NCBI GenBank assembly: GCA_018432925.1
Contig: JAHDSC010000018.1
Span: 1-64,000, forward strand
DNA: 64,000 nt
Reading direction: 5' to 3'
Origin: Desulfobacterales bacterium
GTDB taxonomy: Bacteria; Desulfobacterota; Desulfobacteria; Desulfobacterales; JAHDSC01
Part shown: positions 1 to 10,672 of the stretch, in pieces
Position numbering within the stretch: the first letter of the stretch is position 1
How the letters are laid out: each line of letters begins with the position of its first letter
Notes under the pieces: model-generated
What the model was told of the DNA's origin: nothing
Database searches by the model: none
What the model saw: only the letters and a program-made list of their open reading frames with translations
Made by a program: the position numbers and the translations under genes

Positions 1-893
1 CCCGTATCCACGTGAGAAGATATAAAAGAATACACGGAGTAGGCCAGGCCCCTGCGCTCCCGAATTTCCTGGAAGAGCCTTGAACTCATGTTGCCGCCGA
101 CGATGGTATTCATCAGAGACAAAGCATATCGACGGTGATCGGTCACGGAAATCCCGTTTGTGCCCAAACAGAGGTGAACCTGCTCCAGATCCTTTGGGCA
201 TAATTCGACCAGCGAACGCCCCCGGGGAGTTGCGCGTTTCGGTGCGCCGTGACCCGGTTGAATCGATTCAAAAGCCGGCCCAACCAAATCGACAAAACTA
301 TCATGCTCCAGGTTGCCCGCAGCCGAAATCACGATACACTCCGGCTGGTAATAGCGGCGGAAAAATTCTTTAATGGCATCCGAATCAAACCTAAGGATGT
401 TTTCGAAATTTCCCAGAATCGATCTTCCAAGAGAGTGATCGCCCCAAAAACCGTTTCCCAAAAGGAAATAAACGTAGTCCTCCGGAGTGTCTTCAAGCAT
501 CTTGATTTCCTGAAGAATGACCGGCCGTTCTTTTTCAATATCTTCCGCATCAAACCGGGAATTCAAAAATATATCGGAAAGGATATCAACCATCGTCGCA
601 AGATGCGTGTCCATCACCTTGGCGTGATAACAGGTATGCTCCATGGCCGTGAAGGCATTTGTATGACCGCCGATGGCATCAAACTCTTTGGCAATCTCAA
701 ACCCGGTCCGCTTGCCGGTTCCCTTGAAAATCATATGCTCAATAAAATGGGAAAGTCCGTTTTCCACGGGGCTTTCATCCCGTGCACCGACATTGACCCA
801 TACTCCCATCGAAACGGAACGGACAAAGGGCATCTTTTTCGTTATGATCCGGATGCCGTTGCCGAGAAACGTTTTGTTTACCGAGTGGCCCAT
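1..893 (-). CDS. M16 family zinc peptidase (processing-protease type), 3' end cut by window edge
   Basis: The minus-strand frame opens at ATG 891-893 and runs off the left edge without a stop (297 residues visible). It shows the inverted zinc motif HFIEH at residues 49-53, and a third zinc ligand Glu at about 129 in the context ERPVILQEIKMLED, the M16A spacing. A second M16-like half begins after about residue 190. Members of this family related to mitochondrial processing peptidase and PqqL degrade or process peptides; the substrate here cannot be told. Only 4 bases separate its start from the pnp stop, so it is almost certainly the last cistron of the rpsO-pnp transcript, an arrangement seen in many bacteria. 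No signal peptide is visible, so a cytoplasmic location is likely. Confidence 0.9.
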   Translation of the reverse strand, partial: MGHSVNKTFLGNGIRIITKKMPFVRSVSMGVWVNVGARDESPVENGLSHFIEHMIFKGTGKRTGFEIAKEFDAIGGHTNAFTAMEHTCYHAKVMDTHLATMVDILSDIFLNSRFDAEDIEKERPVILQEIKMLEDTPEDYVYFLLGNGFWGDHSLGRSILGNFENILRFDSDAIKEFFRRYYQPECIVISAAGNLEHDSFVDLVGPAFESIQPGHGAPKRATPRGRSLVELCPKDLEQVHLCLGTNGISVTDHRRYALSLMNTIVGGNMSSRLFQEIRERRGLAYSVYSFISSHVDT

Positions 894-897
894 CGTT

Positions 898-2988
898 TTA
901 TTTGTTTTGCTCTTCTAAAACCGCTTTGTGGCTGAGCCGGATTTTTCCGTCCCGGCTTATTTCAAGCACCTTGACCTTGATACGGTCTCCTTCCTTAACC
1001 ACATCCGCAACCTTTGTGACCCGTTTGGATGCAAGTTGGGAAATGTGAACAAGGCCGTCAATATTCGGCAATATCTGGACAAAGGCCCCGAAATCAGTGA
1101 TCTTTACCACCGTCCCTTCGTAAACTTGACCGATTTCGGGCTCCCGGATGATCTCATTTATTTTTCTGACGGCCGCCTCTCCTTCCTCTTTTGAGGTGGC
1201 GGCAATCTTGACCAGACCCGAATCGTCGATTTCAATTCGCGTGCCGGTTTCACTCTGAATCGCTCGAATCATTTTTCCCCCCGGTCCGATGACTTCACGA
1301 ATTTTGTCCGGTTTTACTTCTAAAGTGAAGACCTTGGGCGCATAGGGGGAAATTTCCGCACGAGGTTTATTCAACGCCTCCAGCATTCTTTCAAGGATGA
1401 AAAGTCGACCGATACGCGCCTGTTCAAGCGCTTTTTTCATGATGTCCTTTGAAAGTTCATGAATTTTAATATCCATCTGCAGTGCGGTAATTCCTTCATT
1501 CGTGCCGGCAACTTTAAAATCCATGTCACCGAAATGATCCTCATCGCCGATAATGTCGGACAGGATAACCACATGATCTTCATCGGTTAAAAGGCCCATG
1601 GCAATACCGGCAACCGGGGTTTTTATCGGGACACCTCCATCCATCAAAGCAAGACTGGCCGCACACACGGTTGCCATGGATGAAGAGCCGTTGGACTCGA
1701 GCACCTCGGAGACAATACGAATCGTATAGTCAAAGTCTTCCTTGGCGGGCAGGATCTTTTCGATTGCCCGGGTGGAAAGTCCGCCGTGACCGATATCCCT
1801 GCGACTGGGTCCGCCCAGTCGTTTCGTTTCGCCGACGGAGAAAGGCGGAAAATTATAATGGAGCATAAAAGGTCTGTATTCATCTCCCATCAATGTTTCG
1901 ACGCGCTGCTCGTCGGGTCCCGATCCCAGCGTCAAAACACCGAGCACCTGCGTTTCACCGCGCGTAAAAAGAGCGGAACCATGAGGCCTGGGCAGAACCC
2001 CGACCTCACAAGTAATGGGTCGGATTTCATCAAATCTTCGGTTGTCGATGCGCCGCCCTTCCTTCAGGGCAAGATCCCGGCAGATGGTTTTCTGAAGCTC
2101 GTTGAGCCCATCGTAAACTTCGCCTTTTTGATCCACATAATCTTCGCCGAGTCGTTGAAAAATTTCCATCTTGACGGCGTTGACGGCATGGTTGCGCTTC
2201 ATCTTCTCAGGAACCAGAATGGCTTCACGCAGGCGGGATTTGGCGGCAAGTTCCATTTCCCCGACCAGTATTTCTTTCTTTTCGGGTGGCTGGAAAAGCC
2301 TTTTCGGCACTCCGATGATCTCTTTAAGTTTTGCCTGGAGATCGATCAGCGGTTGCATCGCCTTGTGGCCCCAAAATATGGCTTCGAGCATGTCATCCTC
2401 CCGGACAATGTTGCCTCCGCCTTCCACCATGACCACACCGGTTCTCGATCCGGCGACAATGATGTTAATATCGCAGTCTTTGATTTCACAGATACTCGGA
2501 TTGATTTTAAATTCCCCGTCGATTCGTCCGACACGAACCGATGCAATCGGTCCTGCAAATGGGATGTCCGAAATTTCAAGGGCAGCCGATGCCCCGATCA
2601 TCGCCAGAACGTCCGGATCATTTTCCTGATCCATGGACAGAACCGTTGCAATCACTTGAGTTTCATAAGGATAGGCTTTGGGAAAAAGGGGACGGATCGG
2701 CCGATCGATCAGACGTGCGGTCAGCACCTCCTTTTCGCTGGGCCTGCCGATTTCGCGTCTGAAATAATTTCCCGGTATCCGACCCGCGGCATAAATCTTT
2801 TCCTGATATTCAACCGAAAGGGGTAAAAAATCAACAGATCCCCTTTCTTCATCGGAGGAGACAACCGTTACCAAAACAATGGTTTCCCCGTATTGAATCA
2901 CAACCGAACCCGATGCCTGTTTGGCAACCTTGCCTCCTTGGATGCTCAGGGTTTTTCCTCCGACTTCTGTTTTAAGCAAAATTTCCAT
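898..2988 (-). CDS. pnp: Polyribonucleotide nucleotidyltransferase (PNPase)
   Basis: A 696-residue protein of normal PNPase length. It has two RNase PH-like cores (about 1-230 and 310-530) joined by an alpha-helical linker, then a KH domain (about 552-610, motif [16 protein letters not shown]) and an S1 domain (about 620-690, ending in LSHKA). The trimer degrades mRNA 3' to 5' by phosphorolysis and is part of the degradosome in many bacteria. The start ATG is preceded by GGGAG at a spacing of 6. It lies downstream of rpsO with a 311-base spacer, the classical rpsO-pnp order. In E. coli pnp is autoregulated through RNase III cleavage of its leader; the spacer could serve a similar purpose here, but no obvious long hairpin was recognised in it. 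Confidence 0.98.
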   Translation of the reverse strand: MEILLKTEVGGKTLSIQGGKVAKQASGSVVIQYGETIVLVTVVSSDEERGSVDFLPLSVEYQEKIYAAGRIPGNYFRREIGRPSEKEVLTARLIDRPIRPLFPKAYPYETQVIATVLSMDQENDPDVLAMIGASAALEISDIPFAGPIASVRVGRIDGEFKINPSICEIKDCDINIIVAGSRTGVVMVEGGGNIVREDDMLEAIFWGHKAMQPLIDLQAKLKEIIGVPKRLFQPPEKKEILVGEMELAAKSRLREAILVPEKMKRNHAVNAVKMEIFQRLGEDYVDQKGEVYDGLNELQKTICRDLALKEGRRIDNRRFDEIRPITCEVGVLPRPHGSALFTRGETQVLGVLTLGSGPDEQRVETLMGDEYRPFMLHYNFPPFSVGETKRLGGPSRRDIGHGGLSTRAIEKILPAKEDFDYTIRIVSEVLESNGSSSMATVCAASLALMDGGVPIKTPVAGIAMGLLTDEDHVVILSDIIGDEDHFGDMDFKVAGTNEGITALQMDIKIHELSKDIMKKALEQARIGRLFILERMLEALNKPRAEISPYAPKVFTLEVKPDKIREVIGPGGKMIRAIQSETGTRIEIDDSGLVKIAATSKEEGEAAVRKINEIIREPEIGQVYEGTVVKITDFGAFVQILPNIDGLVHISQLASKRVTKVADVVKEGDRIKVKVLEISRDGKIRLSHKAVLEEQNK

Positions 2989-3299
2989 ATTTGTCTCCCG
3001 AGAGGATTCCCCCTGCTTGCAGTTTTAGAGAGAATTTCATGTTTGTATCTCCTAAGAAGCCGCCTGCACCGGCAACCAGATAAACGTTGTACCGTTTCCT
3101 CGGTCTCGGCACGCTGAAACAACGGATCATCTCGACCTCCCATCCGCATCTTTACGACATTTGAGACGGCGGACGGTCGCCCGTTCGGTATCCATTCGTA
3201 GCATCAACGCGAAAAAACAAAGAATCGGCATATCTCTTCCCTATGGTCCGATTTGCACCCGCATCCGGACAAGGACACCATGTTTTTTGAAAAAGCAGG
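2989..3299 (-). other. rpsO-pnp spacer
   Basis: This 311-base non-coding stretch separates rpsO from pnp on the transcribed strand. It contains the pnp ribosome binding site near its end and short GC-rich inverted sequences, but no convincing terminator with a U-run. Read-through from rpsO into pnp is therefore expected. Small open frames inside it show no family resemblance. Confidence 0.5.
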
Positions 3300-3569
3300 C
3301 TATCTTCTGAGTCCAAGGTTTTCGATGATTGTTCGATACCTTTGAATGTCTTTGCCTTTTACATAGTTCAAAAGCCGCCGCCGCCTACCGACAAGCATCA
3401 ACAATCCTCTTCGGGAGTGATGATCCTTCTTATGGGTTTTGAGGTGCTCGGTAAGATAAGAAATACGATGGGTGAGAAGCGCGACCTGAACTTCCGGTGA
3501 GCCGGTATCTTTTTCGTGCAGTTTAAATCGACCAATTAAATCTTTTTTGTTTTCTGATGTTAAAACCAC
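3300..3569 (-). CDS. rpsO: 30S ribosomal protein S15
   Basis: Small-subunit protein that binds the central domain of 16S rRNA. From GTG 3567-3569 the product is 89 residues, the family's standard length, opening with [14 protein letters not shown] and containing the conserved [13 protein letters not shown] and [17 protein letters not shown] segments. An in-frame ATG exists 13 codons upstream (3606-3608), but AGGAGG at 3580-3585 sits 10 bases before the GTG and inside that longer frame. The GTG start is therefore preferred. It is followed by pnp, as in most bacteria. Confidence 0.97.
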   Translation of the reverse strand: MVLTSENKKDLIGRFKLHEKDTGSPEVQVALLTHRISYLTEHLKTHKKDHHSRRGLLMLVGRRRRLLNYVKGKDIQRYRTIIENLGLRR

Positions 3570-3694
3570 TGTTTTATTGCCTCCTGTTGTAAAAGAAAAA
3601 TTCTGCATATCTTAACCCAAGCCATGGATATGGAATTTTGTTTCGAGAACTTTTCATAACGCCCCTTTCCGTCCGATTCCTCTGTAAAACTCAA

Positions 3695-3737
3695 ATCTTT
3701 ACCTCGGAAATTCGCACGGTATTTCCGAGTTAAAGAT
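3695..3737 (-). promoter_or_regulatory. Long hairpin between truB and rpsO
   Basis: Arms 3695-3711 and 3721-3737 are complementary over 17 bases with one mismatch around a 9-base loop. The hairpin lies in the transcribed spacer about 125 bases before rpsO. Only a short T-run (GTTTTAC) follows on the transcribed strand, so it is at best a weak terminator. It may instead be an RNase III or processing site separating truB from rpsO mRNA. The function is inferred; the structure is directly visible. Confidence 0.6.
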
Positions 3738-3822
3738 GATAGACCTCCCGGACCTTAACGAAATAGAACATTTTTCAAATTTCTCGTTCCTATATCGGTT
3801 TCAGGTAAAACAAACAACAAGT

Positions 3823-4746
3823 TTATTTGTTGAAAACGCAGCAGTAACGATAGGGCCTGCTTTGCTCTTTACGACTTAAAACGGCAAGCAGATCGTCACT
3901 GTTGTCAACAATTTTGATAAATCCTTTTGCAATGCCCGTCGATTCGGATATGAAATCGTTTTCGGTAATGATGCGGCCATGCATGATTTTTGCGATCAAA
4001 TTCTTATCCGCGACATGCGCAGGCATTTTCCTCAATGCACTCGACATGTTTATTAGCCGGCCGGATAATTTTCCCGTTGATGCAAGTTCTTTTACTTCCG
4101 CCAAAGAGATTGCCTCTTGAATCGTAAAGCCTCCACTTTCGAGCCTTCTAAGGGCTTTAAGGTGTCCACCGCATCCAAGCGCCTTCCCAATATCTGAACA
4201 AAGGGCCCGTATATAGGTTCCGGAGGAACAGGACACCTCGAACCGGATCTCAGGCAAACGAATATCCAGTATCCTTATGGAGGAAATAAAAACCCTCCGA
4301 GCCGGTTTCTGAAACGGTCGCCCGGTTCGGGCCAGCTTGTATAGAGGAATTCCTTGATGCTTAAGAGCCGAAAAAATCGGGGGAAACTGCTCGATCGATC
4401 CCTCGAACCGCTTAAATACCGATCGTATCGTTTTTTCCGAAAACTCGACCGGATCACATTGTGACATGATATTTCCAGTGGAATCCTGTGTGTCGGTTTC
4501 AACCCCCAGGCATATTACGGCTTCGTATTTCTTTTCGTCATTCAAAAAAAAACGGGCCAGGCGGGTTGCATGATTGATGCAGCACACGAGAACACCGGTG
4601 GCAAATGGATCAAGCGTACCGGTGTGACCTGCCTTTGCGGCTTTCATCTGTTTTTTTACAAAGGCGACCACCCCGGCGGATGTCATTTTTTCGGGTTTAT
4701 CTACAACAAGAACCCCGCTCAATTTGTCCCGCACGTTCTCGGTCAT
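3823..4746 (-). CDS. truB: tRNA pseudouridine(55) synthase TruB
   Basis: 307 residues, the usual TruB length. It contains the catalytic motif GHTGTLDPFATGVL with nucleophile Asp at about residue 46, the KKYEA segment, and YKLARTGR followed by SSGTYIRALCSDIGKALGCGGHL. The C-terminus carries a PUA-like extension. It makes pseudouridine at position 55 in the T-loop of tRNAs. The start ATG overlaps the stop of the upstream nrnA gene by 4 bases (ATGA), indicating translational coupling within the nusA-infB-rbfA operon. Confidence 0.97.
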   Translation of the reverse strand: MTENVRDKLSGVLVVDKPEKMTSAGVVAFVKKQMKAAKAGHTGTLDPFATGVLVCCINHATRLARFFLNDEKKYEAVICLGVETDTQDSTGNIMSQCDPVEFSEKTIRSVFKRFEGSIEQFPPIFSALKHQGIPLYKLARTGRPFQKPARRVFISSIRILDIRLPEIRFEVSCSSGTYIRALCSDIGKALGCGGHLKALRRLESGGFTIQEAISLAEVKELASTGKLSGRLINMSSALRKMPAHVADKNLIAKIMHGRIITENDFISESTGIAKGFIKIVDNSDDLLAVLSRKEQSRPYRYCCVFNK

Positions 4747-5714
4747 AATCTTTCCGACAATTTAACAATTTGAGATTTTAAATCATTCAGTGTTGAATCG
4801 ATACTGAATCCGGCAGCGCCGTAATGGCCGCCGCCGCCGAAAGAAGAAGCGATTCTCGCCACGTCAACGGTTCCATCGGATCTAAGGCTGACATTAAAGC
4901 TTTTCAAGTCTTTTGATTCTTTATTGCCGTTCGGGTTCTCCTGTATCAGCACCGCGACCTTGACGTCATCAATACGGGCGTAATTGATAAAACCGTCGAT
5001 ATCTTCCGGCTGCGTCTCCGTTTCTTCAAGCATGTTTTGGGTAAGCGTCATTACGGATAGCTTGCCGTTTTGTGAAATCTCAATCGAGTCAAGAGCCAAA
5101 TTCAGAAGTTTTATGCGACCCAGCGAGTACGTTCCATATACATGCTGCGCAACATCGTATGGATCGACCCCCATATCGATCATCTCCTGGCAGATTTCAA
5201 AAGCAGCTCGATTGGTATTTGAAAAACGAAAGGATCCCGTATCGGTTAAAATTCCGGTATAGATGCAGGTGGCTATTTCTTTACTAATCCGGAGGCCCAT
5301 TTTTCGGATCAATCGATAAATGATTTCGGCTGCGGCACAGGCGGAAATATCGATAAGTTGCAGCTGTCCAAAGTATGTGTTCGTAATATGGTGATCGATG
5401 TTGATAATGGCGGGTATACGGGAAACGATCGGAGCGGCCTTCCCGATTCTCTGCAGGTCGCCGCAATCAACGATAATTGCCGTGTCATAACTGTTTCCCT
5501 CACTGCCGACGGTTCGAACAATATGATCGGTCGATGGTAAAAACCGATAGATTGCCGGTATGGAACTTTCAATGTATAAAGTGGTCTTTTTGTTGAACGC
5601 TTCCAGTGAAAGTCCCATGGCGACGAGCGAACCGATTGCATCACCATCCGGATTATTGTGAGTGGCGATCAAGATATGGTTACTTTTTCTCAGGTGCCGT
5701 ATGATTGGATCCAT
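4743..5714 (-). CDS. nrnA: DHH-family bifunctional oligoribonuclease/pAp phosphatase (NrnA type)
   Basis: 323 residues. The N-terminal motif ATHNNPDGDAIGS (about 18-30) and the NIDHH motif mark a DHH phosphoesterase. The C-terminal DHHA1 domain ends in SSFGGGGHYGAAGF. Such proteins hydrolyse nanoRNAs and 3'-phosphoadenosine 5'-phosphate and are commonly found between rbfA and truB, as here. The start ATG lies 35 bases inside the end of rbfA, and the stop overlaps truB by 4 bases. Assignment to the NrnA subgroup is by family resemblance and context. Confidence 0.92.
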   Translation of the reverse strand: MDPIIRHLRKSNHILIATHNNPDGDAIGSLVAMGLSLEAFNKKTTLYIESSIPAIYRFLPSTDHIVRTVGSEGNSYDTAIIVDCGDLQRIGKAAPIVSRIPAIINIDHHITNTYFGQLQLIDISACAAAEIIYRLIRKMGLRISKEIATCIYTGILTDTGSFRFSNTNRAAFEICQEMIDMGVDPYDVAQHVYGTYSLGRIKLLNLALDSIEISQNGKLSVMTLTQNMLEETETQPEDIDGFINYARIDDVKVAVLIQENPNGNKESKDLKSFNVSLRSDGTVDVARIASSFGGGGHYGAAGFSIDSTLNDLKSQIVKLSERL

Positions 5715-6060
5715 TTTCCGTTCTTAGAGATTGCAGCAATGCATCGATATGCGATCCGTAATCAAAAGATTCATCGTAATAAAATCGAAGCTCGGGCATA
5801 TAGCGCAAACCCAGTTCACCGGCAAGGATGCGTTTTATATATCCGAGCGCATTTTTGAAACCTTCGGCTGCCGCCTCTTTGCAGTTCTTGTTATCCGATG
5901 TAATATAATAAATTCGTGCAATTCTTAAATCTGCGGATGTCTTCACCCCGGTGATTGTGATGGTTTTCAGGCGAGGATCTTTAATCCCTTTCCGCAACAG
6001 ATCCGAAAGAATTTTTTTAATCAACCCCGATACCCTTTCAGACCGTTCAAAGGATTTCAT
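5680..6060 (-). CDS. rbfA: 30S ribosome-binding factor A
   Basis: 126 residues, typical of RbfA, a KH-fold factor for 16S rRNA 5'-end maturation and cold adaptation. Visible hallmarks are an N-terminal R-S-E-R-V-S-x-L-I-K-K segment, the DPRLKTITITGVKTSADLR region and the C-terminal LRYMPELRFYYDESFDYGSHIDALL. Its ATG overlaps the stop of the DUF503 gene (ATGA), consistent with the conserved nusA-infB-ylxP-rbfA-truB gene order. Confidence 0.96.
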   Translation of the reverse strand: MKSFERSERVSGLIKKILSDLLRKGIKDPRLKTITITGVKTSADLRIARIYYITSDNKNCKEAAAEGFKNALGYIKRILAGELGLRYMPELRFYYDESFDYGSHIDALLQSLRTENGSNHTAPEKK

Positions 6061-6347
6061 AAATTGATAAGCTCCATTTCCGTATCGATGATTTCAGCAA
6101 GCCCCAAACTGTCCGCAAGGTTAAACATCTTGTCTATTTTTGAATTGATGACCGCTCGGTCGTTGCCGATGAGAGCAAATCCGATCTCCGCCTTTTGATG
6201 AATATCGTTCGCGCCCACCTCAGCCACAGATGCATTAAAAGCATTGCGCAGTTGACTGATGGCGGACTTTACGACCTTTCGTTTCCCCTTCAGGGAATGG
6301 CAGTCATGAAGCCTGAATGTAATTTTTCCTATGCCGACGACCATCAT
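6057..6347 (-). CDS. DUF503 (YlxP-like) protein
   Basis: From ATG 6345-6347 this is a 96-residue protein, the normal DUF503 length, opening MMVVGIGKITFRLHDCHSLK and followed by GKRKVVKSAISQLRNAF. A longer frame from TTG 6422 would add 25 residues with no family resemblance. DUF503/YlxP proteins are found between infB and rbfA in many Gram-positive and delta-type genomes and have been linked to ribosome assembly, but no biochemical function is firmly known. The stop overlaps the rbfA start by 4 bases. No strong ribosome binding site is visible before the chosen start. Confidence 0.88.
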   Translation of the reverse strand: MMVVGIGKITFRLHDCHSLKGKRKVVKSAISQLRNAFNASVAEVGANDIHQKAEIGFALIGNDRAVINSKIDKMFNLADSLGLAEIIDTEMELINL

Positions 6348-6495
6348 TAAAATCGCTTGACGGAAGGAACGCTTCAGTTGAGGACACACCGTCATACAAC
6401 TTTTTAAGCAGGGGGATAACAACGGCTCCTCAAAATACGGCGGTCCGTAAAAACCGATTTTTCAATCTCTCCCGGCCGCAGCAGCGCTGCGTGTC

Positions 6496-9177
6496 CTATT
6501 CAAGTTCAGGTTTGATCTCCTCGAGAAAATAACATTCGATTATATCGCCGATTTTTATATCATTGTAATTTTCAATGCCGATCCCGCATTCATATCCGTT
6601 CTGGACTTCCTTGACATCCTCTTTAAACCGCCGGAGTGAAGAAATTTTTCCTTCATGGCAGACAATTCCATCTCTGATCAGGCGTAAGAGCTGTGCCCGC
6701 TCAATCTTTCCATCCGTAACATGACAGCCCGCAATCGCTCCGACTTTTGGAACCTGAAAAACTTCCCGAACCTCCGCTCTGCCAAGAATCCGCTCTTCAT
6801 AAGTGGATGCCATAAGCCCGACAATCGCATCCTTTACGTCTTTTATCACATTGTAGATGATATTATAGTAACGGATGTCCACATTTTCTTCGTGGGCCAA
6901 CTCCTCAACCTTCGCACTCGGCCGAACGTTGAATCCAATCACAATAGCTTCGGATACGGAAGCCAGAGAAACATCGGATTCGGTTATGGTTCCGGTAGCG
7001 GAATGAATCACATTGATTTTTACCTCCTCCGTGGAAAGCTTGGAAAGGGAATCCTTAAGAGCTTCAATGGAACCGTGTACATCGGCTTTTATTACAAGAT
7101 TGAGTTCCTTGACTTCACCTTTCTGCATCTTCTCGAACAGTTTTTCAAGGCTCAATCTGCTTGTTTTGGCAAGTTCTTTGGATCGCTGTTTCTGAATCCG
7201 GTGAAGGCTGACCTGCTTCGCATCCTTTTCGTCTTCAATTGCAAACAGTTCATCGCCTGAAACAGGGACGCCGGAGAGTCCAAGGATTTCCACGGGGATA
7301 GAAGGCCCTGCCGATTTGATCTGCACGCCTCGATCATTCAGCATGGCACGGATCTTACCGTAATGAACCCCGCACACAACCGCTTCTCCGGCGTGAAGTG
7401 TTCCTTCGTGTATCAGTACGGTGGCAACCGGCCCTCGGCCTGAATCCAATTTTGATTCAATGACATGACCTCTGGCATGCTTATGCGGATTGGCTTGCAG
7501 TTCCAGCATCTCGGCCTGCAGCAAAATCATATCCAGCAGTTCATCAATCCCCTCGTTCTGTTTTGCGGACACCTTGACATAAATCGTATCACCGCCCCAT
7601 TCCTCAGGAACCAGCCCTATTTCGGAAAGTTGCCTCTGAACACGATCAGGTTCCGCACTTGCCTTGTCTATCTTGTTGATGGCGACGATTATCGGAACCC
7701 CGGCAGCCTTGGAGTGGTTGATCGCTTCAATTGTCTGGGGCATAACCCCGTCGTCGGCGGCAACAACGAGAACAACCAAATCCGTAACCATTGCTCCACG
7801 ACTCCGCATGGCAGTGAATGCTTCATGACCCGGGGTATCCAGAAAAACAATCTGACCTTTATTTGTAGAAACATTGTAAGCACCGATATGTTGTGTAATG
7901 CCTCCCGCTTCAATCTCAGTAACATTGGTTTTACGTATTACATCGAGAAGAGATGTTTTCCCATGATCCACATGGCCCATAATGGTTACCACCGGCGGCC
8001 GCTGGGTTAACTTTCCGGGCTCATCCTTTTCCGTCCCCAGGAAAGATTCTTCCGCAAAGGAAGCTTTTTCCAATTCGTAACCGAATTCTCCGGCAACCAA
8101 AACCGCAGTTTCGAAGTCAATGACCTGATTTACAGTTACCATGACACCCATGTCCATCAATTTTTTAATCATTTCACCGGATTTTATTCCCATACGCTTT
8201 GCTAAATCGGACAGGACAATGGTTTCATCGATTCTGATTCTCCGTTTAATCGCCTTGGGTGTGGTAATCTGCGGTTTTAACAGCTGAATCGGTTTGCTCT
8301 TTGCCCCCTTTCGGGTCTTTCGGGTTCGGAATTCCCCGGCATATAAATCTTCGCCTTCGACGACTTCTTTTTTTCGAAAGGAAATTTTCTTTTTGAAAAA
8401 CTTTTTGTCTTTTTCAATCTCTTCTTCTTCGATTTCCTTCTTCTTCGATTTCTTTTTCTTTTTTTCCTTTAGCGCCTCTTCCTCTGTAACGGTTTTGATT
8501 TCAAGAACCGGTTTTTCCATAACCGGCATTTCTTCAATCTCCGGTTCGGGTTTTTCAACCGTAATTTCTTCCGCTTCGGGCGCCTTTTCCTTAGGTAGTT
8601 CAGGAAGCTTGATGATTTTTGCCGGCATTTCCTTTTTTGTTTTTTTTAGCTTTTTTTCCGGCTTAACGATTCTTAATTTCGTCGGCTTTTCGGCTTCCGG
8701 TAACGGCTCCGGCACGGGTTCCGGCGTTTCCGGTTCAACAGGAGGAACGGGCGTGACTTCCTCTTTCGGAGCTGCCACTTCCACCGCTGTAATTTCTTCC
8801 AGCACTTCCTCCTCGATCATGCTTTCAGCGGGATATTCCTCCGGCGCTTCTTCTATAACCTCAACCTTTTCAGCCGGTGTTTCCGGAACTTCAAGCTCAT
8901 CCGGGCGAGCCTCCGGCATCTCAACAGCTTCCAACGGAGCCGGCTCTTCGGATGCAGGCTTTCTTCGCCTTCGAATCACAGTGGGTTTTATGCGTGTCAC
9001 ATCGACCGCATCGGTTTCCGTACCGAAAAGATTTGCCTTGATTCTGGCAACGGTCTCATCTTCCAGAGAACTCATATGGCTCCCTACGCTAATACGCATC
9101 TCACTTAACTTATCAAGGAGTGCCTTGTTGTTCATGTTCAGATCCCTGGCAAGTTCATATACTCTGATCTTTGCCAT
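6496..9177 (-). CDS. infB: Translation initiation factor IF-2
   Basis: 893 residues. IF2 N-domain at 1-50 ([22 protein letters not shown]). A long low-complexity segment of Glu/Pro/Val then Lys/Glu repeats spans about 75-290, followed by a second IF2_N domain (about 310-370). The G domain carries [12 protein letters not shown] (about 400), DTPGHEAF and NKIDK. Domains II, III and the C-terminal initiator-tRNA-binding domain follow. It delivers fMet-tRNA to the 30S subunit in a GTP-dependent manner. The 92-base gap to nusA holds only the ribosome binding site. The acidic/basic low-complexity linker is normal for the family, though long. Confidence 0.98.
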   Translation of the reverse strand: MAKIRVYELARDLNMNNKALLDKLSEMRISVGSHMSSLEDETVARIKANLFGTETDAVDVTRIKPTVIRRRRKPASEEPAPLEAVEMPEARPDELEVPETPAEKVEVIEEAPEEYPAESMIEEEVLEEITAVEVAAPKEEVTPVPPVEPETPEPVPEPLPEAEKPTKLRIVKPEKKLKKTKKEMPAKIIKLPELPKEKAPEAEEITVEKPEPEIEEMPVMEKPVLEIKTVTEEEALKEKKKKKSKKKEIEEEEIEKDKKFFKKKISFRKKEVVEGEDLYAGEFRTRKTRKGAKSKPIQLLKPQITTPKAIKRRIRIDETIVLSDLAKRMGIKSGEMIKKLMDMGVMVTVNQVIDFETAVLVAGEFGYELEKASFAEESFLGTEKDEPGKLTQRPPVVTIMGHVDHGKTSLLDVIRKTNVTEIEAGGITQHIGAYNVSTNKGQIVFLDTPGHEAFTAMRSRGAMVTDLVVLVVAADDGVMPQTIEAINHSKAAGVPIIVAINKIDKASAEPDRVQRQLSEIGLVPEEWGGDTIYVKVSAKQNEGIDELLDMILLQAEMLELQANPHKHARGHVIESKLDSGRGPVATVLIHEGTLHAGEAVVCGVHYGKIRAMLNDRGVQIKSAGPSIPVEILGLSGVPVSGDELFAIEDEKDAKQVSLHRIQKQRSKELAKTSRLSLEKLFEKMQKGEVKELNLVIKADVHGSIEALKDSLSKLSTEEVKINVIHSATGTITESDVSLASVSEAIVIGFNVRPSAKVEELAHEENVDIRYYNIIYNVIKDVKDAIVGLMASTYEERILGRAEVREVFQVPKVGAIAGCHVTDGKIERAQLLRLIRDGIVCHEGKISSLRRFKEDVKEVQNGYECGIGIENYNDIKIGDIIECYFLEEIKPELE

Positions 9178-9268
9178 TCATCCTCCTTACATTTATATTG
9201 CCGAGCGGTTGAAAATTCGCAATTGTCATCGCTCCCGCTTTCTTATGTGGGCCGAGGCAAGCATACGA

Positions 9269-10672
9269 TTACACGTCATCGGCTGCCGGTTTTTCTGGAG
9301 ATAAAACCTCATCGCTCCTGTCTTCGCCTTTTCCCCCGCCCGTTTCATCGTCTTTGGGGACATCTGGAACGAGCTCATCGCTTTCCGCTTCGTTACTCGT
9401 CATCAATTCCTCGGCTGCACCTGCAACGCGCTCAGGATTCGTAACATAATCTTTGGCAACTTCAATGAGCCGACGCGCTTCTTCTTCCGTAACTCTCCTG
9501 ACCTGGGTCAAATCCTCGACGGAACTTATACTGAGCTCTTCAGCGGAAAAAAATCCTTTCTCGTACAATGAATCCGCCAGGCTTACACTGACCCCGGGCA
9601 AAGCGACCAGTGAATCATAACCGTCTTTCATGGCTTTGCTGTATCGTGTTTCACTCTTTACATCGAGCCGCCAACCGGTCAGCTTGGAAGCCAGTCTGAC
9701 ATTTTGACCCCGTTTTCCGATTGCAATGGAAAGCGATTCATCGGGAACAATCACTTCCATCAAACGGTTCTCTTCATCAATAATAACTCGGGATATTTCA
9801 GCGGGAGCCAGCGCATTGCATACAAATTTTGCCGGATCAACGTGCCAGGGTATGATGTCGATCTTTTCGCCTCTGAGCTCTTGAACGACATTCTGAACGC
9901 GGCTTCCTTTCATTCCGACACAGGCACCAACCGGATCGATATCCGCATCGTTCGAAGCTACGGCCAATTTTGCCCGGCTTCCGGGTTCACGGGCGGCGCC
10001 CATCACATTAACGATACCCTCACTGATTTCGGGAACTTCTGTTTTGAAAAGATTGATCAAAAAATTGGGATGTGTCCTCGAAAGAACAATCTGCGGGCCG
10101 CGTGTGTCATAAAGCACATCCAAAATGTATGCTCGGATGCGATCCCCACGCCGATAAGTTTCCTTTGGCACCTGTTCTCGAACCGGCACAATACCTTCTG
10201 TTTGCCCCAGATTCACGATGATATCCCCACGGTCTATCCGCTGGACAATTCCATTTATGATTTCACCTTTCCGGTCAATGAATACAGAATAAACGGCATC
10301 TCTTTCCGCATCCTTCATTTTCTGAATAATCACTTGCTTAGCCGACTGTGCAGCGATCCTGCCGAAAGTGGTGGTATCCATTTTTGTGCCCAGACTGTCA
10401 CCCGTCTCGCATTCCGGATCCAGCTTTCTTCCTTCCGCCAAACTGATTTCAAGGTCGGGTTCCGTAACCTCCTCCACCACTTCTTTAAACTGAAAGACTT
10501 CTATTTCACCTGTTTCTTCATTATATTTCACTTCGATATCAGCTTTATTTCCAAACCTTTTTTTAGCGGCAGATCGAAGCGCCTCTTCCAATGTTTTAAT
10601 GAGAACTGCCCGGTCAATCCCTTTATCTCGACTCACCTGTTCAATAACACGCTTTATATCTGTTATAAGCAT
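9269..10672 (-). CDS. nusA: Transcription termination/antitermination factor NusA
   Basis: 467 residues. NusA N-terminal RNAP-binding domain (1-125), S1 domain (about 135-200, GIVQRIDRGDIIVNLGQTEGIVP), then two KH domains containing VGACVGMKGSRVQNVVQEL and IAIGKRGQNVRLASKLTGW. A helix-hairpin-helix-like region (about 365-430) follows, ending in an acidic Glu/Asp tail. It modulates RNA polymerase pausing, termination and rRNA antitermination. Its start overlaps rimP by 10 bases, and infB follows, the universal rimP-nusA-infB order. Confidence 0.98.
   Translation of the reverse strand: MLITDIKRVIEQVSRDKGIDRAVLIKTLEEALRSAAKKRFGNKADIEVKYNEETGEIEVFQFKEVVEEVTEPDLEISLAEGRKLDPECETGDSLGTKMDTTTFGRIAAQSAKQVIIQKMKDAERDAVYSVFIDRKGEIINGIVQRIDRGDIIVNLGQTEGIVPVREQVPKETYRRGDRIRAYILDVLYDTRGPQIVLSRTHPNFLINLFKTEVPEISEGIVNVMGAAREPGSRAKLAVASNDADIDPVGACVGMKGSRVQNVVQELRGEKIDIIPWHVDPAKFVCNALAPAEISRVIIDEENRLMEVIVPDESLSIAIGKRGQNVRLASKLTGWRLDVKSETRYSKAMKDGYDSLVALPGVSVSLADSLYEKGFFSAEELSISSVEDLTQVRRVTEEEARRLIEVAKDYVTNPERVAGAAEELMTSNEAESDELVPDVPKDDETGGGKGEDRSDEVLSPEKPAADDV

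Noticed and set aside
80-935. Two plus-strand frames at the left edge
   Set aside because: Shadows of the M16 peptidase gene on the minus strand, which has clear zinc-binding motifs.
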